Of a DNA stretch of 20,724 bases, positions 13,544-20,724 are shown piece after piece. The stretch's first letter is position 1; each line of letters opens with the position of its first letter. The position numbers and the translations under genes are program-made. The notes beneath the pieces were generated by a model, which saw nothing but the letters and a program-made list of their open reading frames with translations, did no database searches and was not told the DNA's origin. The DNA is from an uncultured Oscillospiraceae bacterium (lineage in GTDB: Bacteria; Bacillota; Clostridia; Oscillospirales; Oscillospiraceae), in assembly GCA_910588045.1 (NCBI GenBank), contig CAJUPS010000062.1, positions 1 through 20,724 of the forward strand, written 5' to 3'.

Positions 13544-14572
13544 ATGATCAAACTCAACGACATCGTGGTGAAATTCGGCGATTTCACCGCCCTGCACAGC
13601 ATCAACGTCCACGTAAAGGAGGGGGAGTTCTTCACCTTCCTTGGCCCCTCCGGCTGCGGGAAGACCACCACCCTGCGCACGCTGACCGGCTTCATCGAGC
13701 CGGTGTCCGGCACGGTAGTGGTCAAGGACAAGGACATCACTCGCGTACCCATTGAGGAGCGGAACATCGGCATCGTCTTCCAGTCCTACGCCCTGTTCCC
13801 CACCATGACGGTCTACGACAACATTGCCTTCGGCCTGAAGCTGAAGAAGCTGAAAAAGAAGGAGATCGACCAGAAGGTCCGGGAGATCGCCCGGAAGGTG
13901 GACCTCTCCGATGAGCAGCTGGCCAAGGCCGTCAGCCAGCTCTCCGGTGGACAGCAGCAGCGGGTAGCCATCGCCCGGGCCCTGGTCACCGGTCCCGCCA
14001 TCATCTGCATGGACGAGCCCCTTTCCAACCTGGACGCCAAACTCCGGGTCCAGCTGCGCAACGAGCTGAAAAAGATGCAGAAGGAGTTTGGCATCACCAC
14101 CATTTACGTCACCCACGACCAGGAGGAGGCCCTGACCCTCTCCGACCGGATCGCCGTGTTCAACAAGGGCGTCATCGAGCAGATCGGCACCCCCAACGAG
14201 GTCTACAACCACTCCGCCACCGAGTTTGTCTGCAACTTCATCGGCGACATCAACCGCCTGTCCGACGCCGTAGTGGCGGAGCTGAACCGGGCCGGTGGGC
14301 ACGTGGACCCCGCCATGCACAACTACATTCGCCTGGAGCGCATCCACGTCAACGTGGAACCCCAGCCCGGCCAGGCCGCGCTGGAGGGCGTGGTGGAGAG
14401 CCGGGAGTATTACGGGCTGTACATCAAATACTACATCACCGTGGATGGCCAGACCATCAAGGTCATCGAGAAGAACGACGGCGTGAACATCTACGAGGCG
14501 GGCCAGAAGGTCCGGGTGATTATGGACCCCCGGGACGTGATGGCCTACCCCACCGGAGGGACGGCCGAATGA
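13544..14572 (+). CDS. ABC transporter ATPase with TOBE domain (FbpC/AfuC/PotA type)
   Basis: This 342-residue ATPase has Walker A GPSGCGKTT (34-42), Q-loop Q80, signature LSGGQ (133-137), Walker B with catalytic E158 (ICMDEP), H-loop H191 (THDQEEA), and a C-terminal TOBE-like domain (about 245-335). It energises import by pairing with a permease dimer or a fused permease. The open frame continues upstream to 13379 through the 49-bp repeats, but that extension is repeat translation; ATG 13544 has GAGAGGGAG upstream. Homologues are usually annotated as iron or putrescine/sulfate transport ATPases, but the ATPase does not identify the substrate. Its stop overlaps the methyltransferase start (ATGA). 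It may also drive the second permease at 19139. Confidence 0.93.
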   Translation: MIKLNDIVVKFGDFTALHSINVHVKEGEFFTFLGPSGCGKTTTLRTLTGFIEPVSGTVVVKDKDITRVPIEERNIGIVFQSYALFPTMTVYDNIAFGLKLKKLKKKEIDQKVREIARKVDLSDEQLAKAVSQLSGGQQQRVAIARALVTGPAIICMDEPLSNLDAKLRVQLRNELKKMQKEFGITTIYVTHDQEEALTLSDRIAVFNKGVIEQIGTPNEVYNHSATEFVCNFIGDINRLSDAVVAELNRAGGHVDPAMHNYIRLERIHVNVEPQPGQAALEGVVESREYYGLYIKYYITVDGQTIKVIEKNDGVNIYEAGQKVRVIMDPRDVMAYPTGGTAE

Positions 14573-15192
14573 GTTCCATGCTGGGATGTAAAGATTTTTA
14601 TGACAAGACCGCCCCCCGCTGGGCGGAAAAGGGCTACGCCGACGAGGCGGAACCGGGGTGCATGGACGAGTTCTGCGCCCTGCTGCCCGCCGGAGGCCGG
14701 GTACTGGACCTGTGCTGCGGCACGGGCTATGAGAGTTTCCGTCTGCGCAGGAGAGGCTTTTCTCCCGTAGGGCTGGATTTCAGCGGCGGGAGCCTGGCCA
14801 TCGCCCGGGAGAAAAACCCGGACATCCCCTTTTTCCAGGGAAATATTCTGGAGAGCTATTCCCAGGTGGGACCGGTGGACGCGATTGTCTGCATCGCCGG
14901 ACTGGTCCACGTGGAGACGCCGGACCTGCCCCTGGCCTTCCAAAGAATGGCGGAGGTCCTGAAGCCCGGCGGATACCTGCTGGCCTCCGTCCGCTACGGC
15001 GCGGGCCGGATGGAGGAGCGCAGCGTCACCGAGATCGACGGCGAGACCTACGACCGGAATTTCATCGCCCATAACGAGGAGGAGCTGCGCGCCGCCATGG
15101 GGAGGGAGTTCGTCCTGCTCCGGGAGTTGCCCTCCGATTTGAAAATCTGGGCCTACTATCTGTTCCAAAAGCTTGAGGAGGTGCCTGTATGA
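14569..15192 (+). CDS. Class I SAM-dependent methyltransferase inside the transporter operon
   Basis: This 207-residue protein is a seven-strand methyltransferase. Motif I VLDLCCGTG lies at 45-53, the acidic residue after the second strand is D70 (VGLDFSGGSL), and post-motif I GPVDAIVCIAGLVHV spans about 101-115, followed by LKPGGYLLAS. It is most like small-molecule methyltransferases of the Methyltransf_11/25 group; the substrate is unknown. Its ATG overlaps the ATPase stop by four bases and its stop overlaps the permease start by four, so all three are translationally coupled. A methyltransferase between ATPase and permease is not a usual part of an ABC importer. It has no membrane segment and no DNA- or rRNA-methylase signature that I can see. 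Confidence 0.85.
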   Translation: MSSMLGCKDFYDKTAPRWAEKGYADEAEPGCMDEFCALLPAGGRVLDLCCGTGYESFRLRRRGFSPVGLDFSGGSLAIAREKNPDIPFFQGNILESYSQVGPVDAIVCIAGLVHVETPDLPLAFQRMAEVLKPGGYLLASVRYGAGRMEERSVTEIDGETYDRNFIAHNEEELRAAMGREFVLLRELPSDLKIWAYYLFQKLEEVPV

Positions 15193-17099
15193 CCAAGGTC
15201 CGCGATCAAAAGTTTGGTCCCAAGCTGCTGCTGAAGGTGTTCGGCATCGCGTTTTTCGCCTACCTGTTCCTGGGATTTATGCTGCTGCCCTGCCTGAATA
15301 CCCTGGCCAGCATCTTCAACACGAAAAACGCCGCCGGTGAGACGGACCCCCTGGCGGTGATCCGGTTCTTCTTCGCCGGAAACATGGGGTCCTACGTGTG
15401 GAACTCCCTGAAACTGGCGGTGTGCCTGGTGGTCACCGTCAACGTGGTGGGCGTGTCCATCGTGCTCCTGACGGAGTATTTCGACATCAAGGGCGCGAAG
15501 ATCCTCCGCCTGGGGTACATGACCACCCTCATCTACTCCGGCGTGGCCCTGGTCACCGGGTATCTGTTTCTCTACGACAGCAACGGCATCCTCACCACCC
15601 TGCTGGTGAACGCCTTCCCCGGCATGGACCCCAACTGGTTCTCCGGCTTTAACGCCGTGCTGTTCACCATGACCTTCGCCTGCACCAGCAACCACATGCT
15701 GTTTCTCCGCAACGCCATCCGGGGCATCGACTACAACACCGTGGAGGCCGCCCGGAACATGGGCGCCAAGCCCTTCAAGGTCCTCTGGAAGGTGGTCTTC
15801 CCCACGCTGATCCCCACCATGTTCTCCCTGACGGTCATGACCTTCATCACCGGTCTGTGCGCCATGTCGGCCCCCACGCTGCTGGGCTACGACTCCATCA
15901 ACCCGGAGATCGTCCGCCTGGCGGGCTCCTCCACGGCGGACGAGGCGTTCCCCCAGGCGAGGGCGGCCCTGCTGAGCATCATCCTTGCCCTGTTCACCAT
16001 CGTGCTGCTGACCATCCTCTCCTCCTACGAGCGGAAGGGCCACTACCTGTCGGTGTCCAAGACCAAGGCCAAGCTGCAAAAGCAGAAGATCAACAACCCC
16101 GTCTCCAACGTCCTGGCCCACATTTACGCCTACGTCCTGTTCATCATCTACATGATCCCCGTGGTGATGATCATCATCTTCTCCTTCCAGACCTACGGGG
16201 CCATCCGCATGAAGAAGCTGGACGTGACCCAGTGGACGTTGGTCAACTTCTTCGGCTCGGAGGACTACCAGTATCTCACCAGCCGGGGCACCTACAAGAC
16301 CCGGAAGGGGTCCATCTCCGGCCTCTTTGCCAACGAGGCCACCCTGGGGGGCATCAAACTGAGCTTCGTGCTCTCCGCCGTTGCCGCCGCCCTGGCCTGC
16401 GTCATCGTGGTGATTGCCTGCAACTACATCTTCAAAAACCGCAGTCGGAAGTCCGGCGTAGCCCTGGAGTACAGCCTGCTGTTTCCCTGGCTGCTGCCCA
16501 CCATTCTCATCTGCTACTCCTACCGGGTGTACTTCAACAGTGAGGACGTGTGGTACGTGGGAGGGAACAACCTCTACTACGGGAACCACGTGCGCCTGCT
16601 GATTATCATTGCCTACACGGTGGTAAAGCTGCCCTTCTCCCTGCGGATGATCAAGGCGGCGTTCTACGCCATCGACGAGGAGCTGGAGGACGCCGCCAAG
16701 AACCTGGGGGCCGGCGGCCTGGCCACCTTCCTGAAGGTAAAGCTGCCCATCATCCTGCCCTCCGTGCTGGCGGTGTTCGCCCTGAACTTCAACGCCCTGT
16801 TCACGGAGTACGACATGTCCGCCACCTTTGCCAGCTCCTACGGCACCAGCTACGCCATGGTCATCCAGTCCATGTGCGCGGAGGAGGGCCTGTATGGCTA
16901 CAACGTCAACGCCTCCGGGCGGCGGTGCGCGTCCACGGTGTTCATCATGATCGTCTCCGGCATTATCCTGTACCTGGTCTACGGCGTGGGCGCCCGGGAC
17001 CTGGGCGAGCGCCTGGAGATCCGGGACCGCCGCCGGAAGCGCCTGGAGCGGCTGCAAAGCTGGTTCGGAAAGCAGTCCGCCCCGAAAACAAACCCATAA
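15189..17099 (+). CDS. Fused double-domain ABC permease (FbpB/AfuB-like), system 1
   Basis: This 636-residue membrane protein has about twelve hydrophobic segments and two tandem binding-protein-dependent permease domains. The first EAA loop is VEAARNMGAKPFKVLWKVVFP (about 185-205) and the second is LEDAAKNLGAGGLATFLKVKLP (about 500-520). The charged linker between the halves is near 280-305 (ERKGHYLSVSKTKAKLQKQK). One fused polypeptide replaces a permease dimer, as in FbpB-type transporters. ATG 15189 overlaps the methyltransferase stop, with GAGGAGGTG just upstream. It works with the ATPase at 13544 and the binding protein at 11930. Substrate unassigned. Confidence 0.92.
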   Translation: MTKVRDQKFGPKLLLKVFGIAFFAYLFLGFMLLPCLNTLASIFNTKNAAGETDPLAVIRFFFAGNMGSYVWNSLKLAVCLVVTVNVVGVSIVLLTEYFDIKGAKILRLGYMTTLIYSGVALVTGYLFLYDSNGILTTLLVNAFPGMDPNWFSGFNAVLFTMTFACTSNHMLFLRNAIRGIDYNTVEAARNMGAKPFKVLWKVVFPTLIPTMFSLTVMTFITGLCAMSAPTLLGYDSINPEIVRLAGSSTADEAFPQARAALLSIILALFTIVLLTILSSYERKGHYLSVSKTKAKLQKQKINNPVSNVLAHIYAYVLFIIYMIPVVMIIIFSFQTYGAIRMKKLDVTQWTLVNFFGSEDYQYLTSRGTYKTRKGSISGLFANEATLGGIKLSFVLSAVAAALACVIVVIACNYIFKNRSRKSGVALEYSLLFPWLLPTILICYSYRVYFNSEDVWYVGGNNLYYGNHVRLLIIIAYTVVKLPFSLRMIKAAFYAIDEELEDAAKNLGAGGLATFLKVKLPIILPSVLAVFALNFNALFTEYDMSATFASSYGTSYAMVIQSMCAEEGLYGYNVNASGRRCASTVFIMIVSGIILYLVYGVGARDLGERLEIRDRRRKRLERLQSWFGKQSAPKTNP

Positions 17100-17111
17100 G
17101 GAGAAACACGT

Positions 17112-17735
17112 ATGATCCGAAACATCATCTTTGACATGGGCGGCGTCCTGGTGCGCTACAGCCCCGCCCGCTTTCTGGACCTCCTCGGCGTCACGGAGGA
17201 GGACAAGGCGCTCCTCCACCGCGAGGTGTTCAACACGGTGGCGTGGTTCCGCCTGGACCACGGGACCATCTCCGAGGAGGACGCCGCCGCCGCCATGAAG
17301 GCCAACCTCCCGCCCCGCCTCCAGGGCGCAGTGGACCGTCTGCTCGAGTGGTGGGAGCTGGAGCTGGAGCCGGTGGAGGGCATGGAGGCCCTGCTGGGGG
17401 AGCTCAAGGCGCGGGGCTATGGCCTGTACCTCCTCTCCAATGCCACTCTGCGCCAGCCGGAGTATTTCGACCGCCTCTCCGTCAGCCGGTCCTTTGACGG
17501 CCGTTTCGTCTCCGCCTTCCACAAGCTGCTCAAGCCCCAGTATGAGATTTACCGCGCGATGCTCGATACGTTCGGCCTCCGGGCGGAGGAGTGCTTCTTC
17601 GTGGACGACTCCGTGGCCAACGTGGAGGCCGCCGACTGCGTGGGGATCGCCGGAGCGGTGTTCGACGGGGATGTCCCCCGACTCCGGCAGGCCCTGCGCG
17701 CCGCGGGCGTGGCGGTGGAGGTGGGGCAAAACTGA
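17112..17735 (+). CDS. HAD-superfamily phosphatase (subfamily IA, YihX-like)
   Basis: This 207-residue hydrolase has nucleophile D8 in FDMGGVL, a helical cap (about 17-85), motif II S109 (LLSNAT), motif III K141 (LLKPQYEIY) and metal-binding D165/D166 in FFVDDSVANVEAA. Motif I lacks the second aspartate of the usual DxD (it is Gly10), as in the YihX/epoxide-hydrolase-N branch, some of which hydrolyse sugar phosphates such as glucose-1-phosphate. It follows the permease after 12 bases with AAGGAG, so it belongs to the operon. A phosphatase beside an importer suggests that the cargo, or a product of it, is a phosphate ester; this is an inference. Cytoplasmic; no signal peptide. Confidence 0.88.
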   Translation: MIRNIIFDMGGVLVRYSPARFLDLLGVTEEDKALLHREVFNTVAWFRLDHGTISEEDAAAAMKANLPPRLQGAVDRLLEWWELELEPVEGMEALLGELKARGYGLYLLSNATLRQPEYFDRLSVSRSFDGRFVSAFHKLLKPQYEIYRAMLDTFGLRAEECFFVDDSVANVEAADCVGIAGAVFDGDVPRLRQALRAAGVAVEVGQN

Positions 17736-17753
17736 TAAAGTTAGTGAAATATG

Positions 17754-17783
17754 GGAATGTTTTTTAGGGAAAGTTGACATTCC
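17754..17783 (+). promoter_or_regulatory. Candidate inverted-repeat operator over the -35 of ABC system 2
   Basis: GGAATGT (17754-17760) and ACATTCC (17777-17783) are a perfect 7-bp inverted repeat with centres 23 bases apart. The right half overlaps the -35 element at 17774-17779. This could bind a dimeric regulator; it does not match the CCCCATT repeats upstream of system 1. Confidence 0.3.
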
Positions 17784-17802
17784 GTCCGTAAAGTTTTACA
17801 AT
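17774..17802 (+). promoter_or_regulatory. Promoter of ABC system 2
   Basis: A perfect TTGACA (17774-17779) and TACAAT (17797-17802) are separated by 17 bases. The leader to the ATG at 17881 is about 70 bases and contains an imperfect stem around GGCATTTTGCC. System 2 can therefore be transcribed independently of system 1. Confidence 0.8.
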
Positions 17803-17880
17803 GAACCCATCCTGACGGGGAGGGATTCAGGCATTTTGCCTAATTCCGTCCCGGGGAAATATGATTGGAGGAATTTTAGC

Positions 17881-19053
17881 ATGAAGAAGTTTCTGGCACT
17901 CTTGCTGGCGATGATGATGGTCCTGTCCCTCGCGGCCTGCGGCGGAAAGGACGATCAGCCCGCCAAGAACGACACGCCCGCGCAGTCCGAACCCGCGCCT
18001 GCCCCGGCGGACGACAACAAGGAGCCCGCTCCTTCCGAACCCGCCACCGGCATGGACGCCCTCATCGAGGCCGCCAAGGCCGAGGGCGAGCTGGTGGTCT
18101 ACGGCTCCTGCGAGGAGGAGTACCTGGCCGCCGCCTGTCAGAAGTTTGAGCAGATGTACGGCATCAAGACCACCTTCCAGCGCCTGTCCACCGGCGAGGT
18201 CCAGGCCAAGATCGAGGAGGAGAACGGCAATCCCTCCGCCGACGTCTGGTTCGGCGGCACCACCGATCCTTACAACGTCGTGGCCGCCGAGGGCCTGCTG
18301 GAGCCCTACGCCGCCGAGAACGCCTCCCACCTGCTGGACGACCAGTACAAGGACGCCGACGGCAACTGGTACGGCATCTACAAGGGCATCCTGGGCTTCA
18401 TGGTCAATAAGGACGAGCTGGCCCGGATGAACCTGGAAGCGCCTGCGGACTGGCAGGACCTGCTTGATCCCAAGTACGAGGGCCTCATCTGGCTGTCCAA
18501 CTACAACACCGCCGGGACCGCCAAGCTGGTCATCAACACCATGATTCAGAAGTACGGCCACGATGAGGGCATCCAGTACCTGGTGGACCTGGACAAGAAC
18601 ATCCAGGTGTATACCAAGTCCGGTTCCGGCCCCTCCAAGAACGTGGGCACCGGCGAGTGCGTGGTGGGCATCGGCTTCCTGCACGACGGCATCACCCAGA
18701 TCGTGGACAACGGCTATGAGAACATTGAGCTGGTGATCCCCTCCAGCGGCACCTCCTTCGAGGTGGGCGCCACTGCCATCTTCAAGGGCTGTGCCCATCC
18801 CAACGCCGCCAAGCTGTGGATCGAGTACGCCCTGTCCCCCGAGTGCGTGGAGCTGGCCGACGACTACGGCTCCTATCAGTTCCTGGTCATCGACAACGCC
18901 CAGCAGCCCTCCCAGGCCGCCGACTTCGGTCTGGACCCCAACAACGTCATGAAGTACGACTTCGAGGACGCCAAGAACAACATCACCAAGTATATCGACG
19001 AGGTCATGACCGCCCTGGGCAGCGCTGCTGACGACCGGTTCCAGACCGAGTAA
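17881..19053 (+). CDS. Solute-binding lipoprotein of ABC system 2 (AfuA/FbpA family)
   Basis: This 390-residue lipoprotein has leader MKKFLALLLAMMMVLSLAAC (lipobox Cys20), a P/A/D/E-rich tether (about 22-56) and an AfuA/FbpA-type fold: ELVVYGSCEEEYLAAACQKFEQMYG, SADVWFGGTTDPYNVVAAEGLL, WYGIYKGILGFMVNKDEL and KGCAHPNAAKLWIEYAL. Ferric-binding relatives carry adjacent tyrosines after the '.VGxx' strand; here the segment is VVGIGFLHDGI (261-271), with His268-Asp269 and no Tyr pair. That argues against an iron ligand. From memory, AfuA uses a His-Asp pair in this area for hexose phosphate, which would fit; this needs alignment. The long upstream extension of the open frame is spurious. Strong TTGGAGGA site before ATG 17881. 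Confidence 0.88.
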   Translation: MKKFLALLLAMMMVLSLAACGGKDDQPAKNDTPAQSEPAPAPADDNKEPAPSEPATGMDALIEAAKAEGELVVYGSCEEEYLAAACQKFEQMYGIKTTFQRLSTGEVQAKIEEENGNPSADVWFGGTTDPYNVVAAEGLLEPYAAENASHLLDDQYKDADGNWYGIYKGILGFMVNKDELARMNLEAPADWQDLLDPKYEGLIWLSNYNTAGTAKLVINTMIQKYGHDEGIQYLVDLDKNIQVYTKSGSGPSKNVGTGECVVGIGFLHDGITQIVDNGYENIELVIPSSGTSFEVGATAIFKGCAHPNAAKLWIEYALSPECVELADDYGSYQFLVIDNAQQPSQAADFGLDPNNVMKYDFEDAKNNITKYIDEVMTALGSAADDRFQTE

Positions 19054-19072
19054 GCGCTCCTGATGAAACCGA

Positions 19073-19101
19073 TGGGGGACGGCGCACGTCGCCGTCCCCC
19101 A
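19073..19101 (+). terminator. Hairpin between binding-protein and permease genes of system 2
   Basis: A perfect 12-bp stem (19073-19084/19090-19101) with a five-base loop is followed by TTTCCTGTG. As in system 1, a strong hairpin with a weak U-run follows the binding-protein gene, which would give excess binding protein over permease. Confidence 0.6.
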
Positions 19102-19138
19102 TTTCCTGTGTGTTCCCTATGAGAAAGGAGGCTTCCCC

Positions 19139-20724
19139 ATGGCAAAGAGCCAAGGCGCGGCTCTGGATCGGAAAAAGCTGATGGCGGACCCCATCATGGT
19201 CGGCACCATCGCAGTTCTGATCGCATTTCTGACTTTGTTTATCCTCTACCCCCTGGCGATCCTGCTGGTGGATAGTTTTGTGGGCGACGGAGACGGCTTT
19301 TCCTTCAGCGTGTTCCAGCGGATTTTCGCCATGCCCAACTTCACCCGGGCCATCACCAACACCCTGAAGGTGGGCTTCCTGGTGGGCATCCTGTCCACCG
19401 TGGTGGGCCTCCTGTTCGCCTACGTGGAGGTCTATGTGAAGGTGGGGCGCGTGGTGGGCGGCCTGTTCAAGGTGGTGTCCATGCTGCCGGTGGTGTCGCC
19501 GCCCTTCGTGCTGAGCCTGTCCATGATTATGCTCTTCGGCAAGGCGGGGCTCATCACCCGGTTCCTGCTGGGCATCTACGACAACAACGTCTACGGCTTC
19601 TGGGGCATCGTCATCGTCCAGTCCCTGACCTTCTTCCCGGTGTGCTACATGATGCTCAAGGGCCTGCTCAAGAACATTGACCCCTCCCTGGAGGAGGCCG
19701 CCCGGGACATGGGGGCCAGCCGCTCGAAGGTGTTCCTCACCGTGACCCTGCCCCTGCTGCTGCCGGGCCTGGGGAACGCCTTCCTGGTGACCTTCATCGA
19801 GTCCATCGCGGACTTCGCCAACCCCATGATCATCGGCGGATCCTACGACACCCTGGCCACCACCATCTATCTCCAGATCACCGGCGCCTACGACAAGGCC
19901 GGTGCGGCGGCCATGGCCGTGGTGTTGCTGTGCATCACGCTGCTGATGTTCGCCGTGCAGAAATACTACCTGGAGGCCAAGACCGCCGCCACCCTCACCG
20001 GCAAGGCGTCCCGGGGCCGGATGCTCATCGAGGACCGGAGCGTCGCCATCCCCCTGACCATCCTCTGCGGCTTGGCGGCCTTCTTCGTCATCATGATGTA
20101 CCTGTGCGTGCCCATCGGGGCGCTGTTCCCCACCTGGGGCTACAAGTTCACCCCCCTGACCTTCAAGTGGTTCACCCAGGTGTTCACCAAGTACAAGGGC
20201 CTGCGGGCCTTCCGGGACTCCTTCGTCCTGTCCCTGATTGCCGCGCCCATCACGGCGCTGCTCAGTATGATCATTTCCTACCTGGTGGTCAAGCGGAAGT
20301 TCAAGTCCAAGGGCTTCATCGAGGCGGTGTCCATGCTGGCCATGGCGGTCCCCGGCACGGTGCTGGGCGTGGGGTACATCCGGGGCTTCTCCGGCGGCCT
20401 GTTCCACACGGGCCTGCTCTCCGGCATCTACGGCAGCGCGGCCATCCTCATCATCGTCTTCGTGGTCCGCTCCCTGCCCACGGGCACCCGAAGCGGCATC
20501 TCCGCCCTGCGGCAGATCGACAAGTCCATCGAGGAATCCGCCTACGACATGGGCGCGGACAGCTTCAAGGTGTTCATGACCGTGACCCTGCCCCTCATCA
20601 AGGACTCCTTCCTCAGCGGCCTGGTGACGGCCTTCGTCCGGTCCATCACCGCCATCTCCGCCATCATATTGCTGGTGACGCCCCAGTTCCTGCTCATCAC
20701 CGTGCAGATCAACGAGTTTGCGGA
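19139..20724 (+). CDS. Fused double-domain ABC permease, system 2 (3' end beyond window)
   Basis: The gene runs off the right edge; 528 codons are visible. It begins MAKSQGAALDRKKLMADPIMVG, with AAAGGAGG eight bases before ATG 19139. Two permease domains are seen: the first EAA loop EEAARDMGASRSKVFLTVTLP (about residues 183-203) and the second EESAYDMGADSFKVFMTVTLP (about 462-482), the latter close to the truncation. Hydrophobic segments start near residues 20-45 and 78-103. It is paralogous to the system-1 permease in architecture but clearly different in sequence. The partner binding protein is 17881; any dedicated ATPase would lie beyond the window, otherwise the ATPase at 13544 may be shared. 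Confidence 0.92.
   Translation, partial: MAKSQGAALDRKKLMADPIMVGTIAVLIAFLTLFILYPLAILLVDSFVGDGDGFSFSVFQRIFAMPNFTRAITNTLKVGFLVGILSTVVGLLFAYVEVYVKVGRVVGGLFKVVSMLPVVSPPFVLSLSMIMLFGKAGLITRFLLGIYDNNVYGFWGIVIVQSLTFFPVCYMMLKGLLKNIDPSLEEAARDMGASRSKVFLTVTLPLLLPGLGNAFLVTFIESIADFANPMIIGGSYDTLATTIYLQITGAYDKAGAAAMAVVLLCITLLMFAVQKYYLEAKTAATLTGKASRGRMLIEDRSVAIPLTILCGLAAFFVIMMYLCVPIGALFPTWGYKFTPLTFKWFTQVFTKYKGLRAFRDSFVLSLIAAPITALLSMIISYLVVKRKFKSKGFIEAVSMLAMAVPGTVLGVGYIRGFSGGLFHTGLLSGIYGSAAILIIVFVVRSLPTGTRSGISALRQIDKSIEESAYDMGADSFKVFMTVTLPLIKDSFLSGLVTAFVRSITAISAIILLVTPQFLLITVQINEFA

Noticed and set aside
15156..17780. 874-codon antisense open frame across the permease and HAD genes
   Set aside because: It is the reverse shadow of two confidently identified genes in G+C-rich DNA; the translation is low-complexity His/Gln/Gly/Val-rich with no domain.
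17419..17880. Long N-terminal extension of the second binding protein
   Set aside because: It overlaps the HAD gene out of frame and would bury a standard lipoprotein signal that has its own promoter and ribosome site.
19004..20407. 467-codon antisense open frame across the second permease
   Set aside because: Same reason: the plus strand encodes a permease with two clear EAA loops and a strong ribosome site.
5632..20724. Straightforward ferric-iron uptake locus
   Set aside because: The family name suggests it, but the Tyr pair is not visible where expected, the sensor layout matches organophosphate systems, and a phosphatase is present. Not excluded, only less favoured.

Overview
The window looks like chromosomal DNA of a G+C-rich Clostridia, most likely an Oscillospiraceae gut anaerobe of the Flavonifractor / Pseudoflavonifractor / Lawsonibacter kind. 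This rests on strong AGGAGG-type ribosome sites, lipoprotein leaders ending LSLAACGG, YesM/AraC-type two-component genes, a Gx-transporter/NusG-II pair, a glycerol-3-phosphate-dehydrogenase/DUF1667 operon, and intergenic regions packed with palindromes. The assignment is an inference; no marker gene is present.

Layout. 1-381 is non-coding and full of hairpins. 382-3427 (minus) is a tightly coupled three-gene flavoprotein operon (GlpA-like dehydrogenase, NAD(P)/FAD oxidoreductase, DUF1667 Cys-cluster protein) with its own promoter and a leader that holds a two-codon ORF. 3527-3689 is a 163-bp near-palindromic element. 3721-5203 holds a membrane protein (minus), then a NusG-domain-II protein and a Gx-family membrane protein (plus). 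5204-5486 is another hairpin cluster ending in tRNA-Leu(UAG) on the minus strand. 5632-9048 is a three-gene sensory operon: solute-binding lipoprotein, YesM-type histidine kinase, AraC-type response regulator. 9049-about 11700 is an island, A+T-rich in its left half, with a DUF4230 membrane protein, hairpins with a 20-bp inverted repeat, a small coiled-coil protein with a consensus promoter, and a tyrosine recombinase. 11930-17735 is ABC system 1: binding lipoprotein, ATPase, SAM methyltransferase, fused double-domain permease and HAD phosphatase, with a hairpin and a 49-bp tandem palindrome array after the first gene. 17774-20724 is ABC system 2: binding lipoprotein with its own promoter, and a second fused permease cut off by the window end.

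How the genes may work together. Binding protein + YesM kinase + AraC regulator resembles the hexose-phosphate sensing set HptA-HptS-HptR of Staphylococcus aureus and, more loosely, PgtC-PgtB-PgtA. The downstream transporters are of the AfuABC/FbpABC type, which automatic annotation usually labels 'iron'. The system-2 binding protein has no visible Tyr-Tyr iron clamp and a HAD phosphatase sits in the system-1 operon, so I favour an organophosphate (sugar- or glycerol-phosphate-like) substrate sensed by the three-gene set and imported by the two ABC systems. The glycerol-3-phosphate-dehydrogenase-like operon fits that theme but is not physically linked to it. The unusual parts are the methyltransferase translationally coupled between ATPase and permease, and the dense structured repeats between functional blocks.
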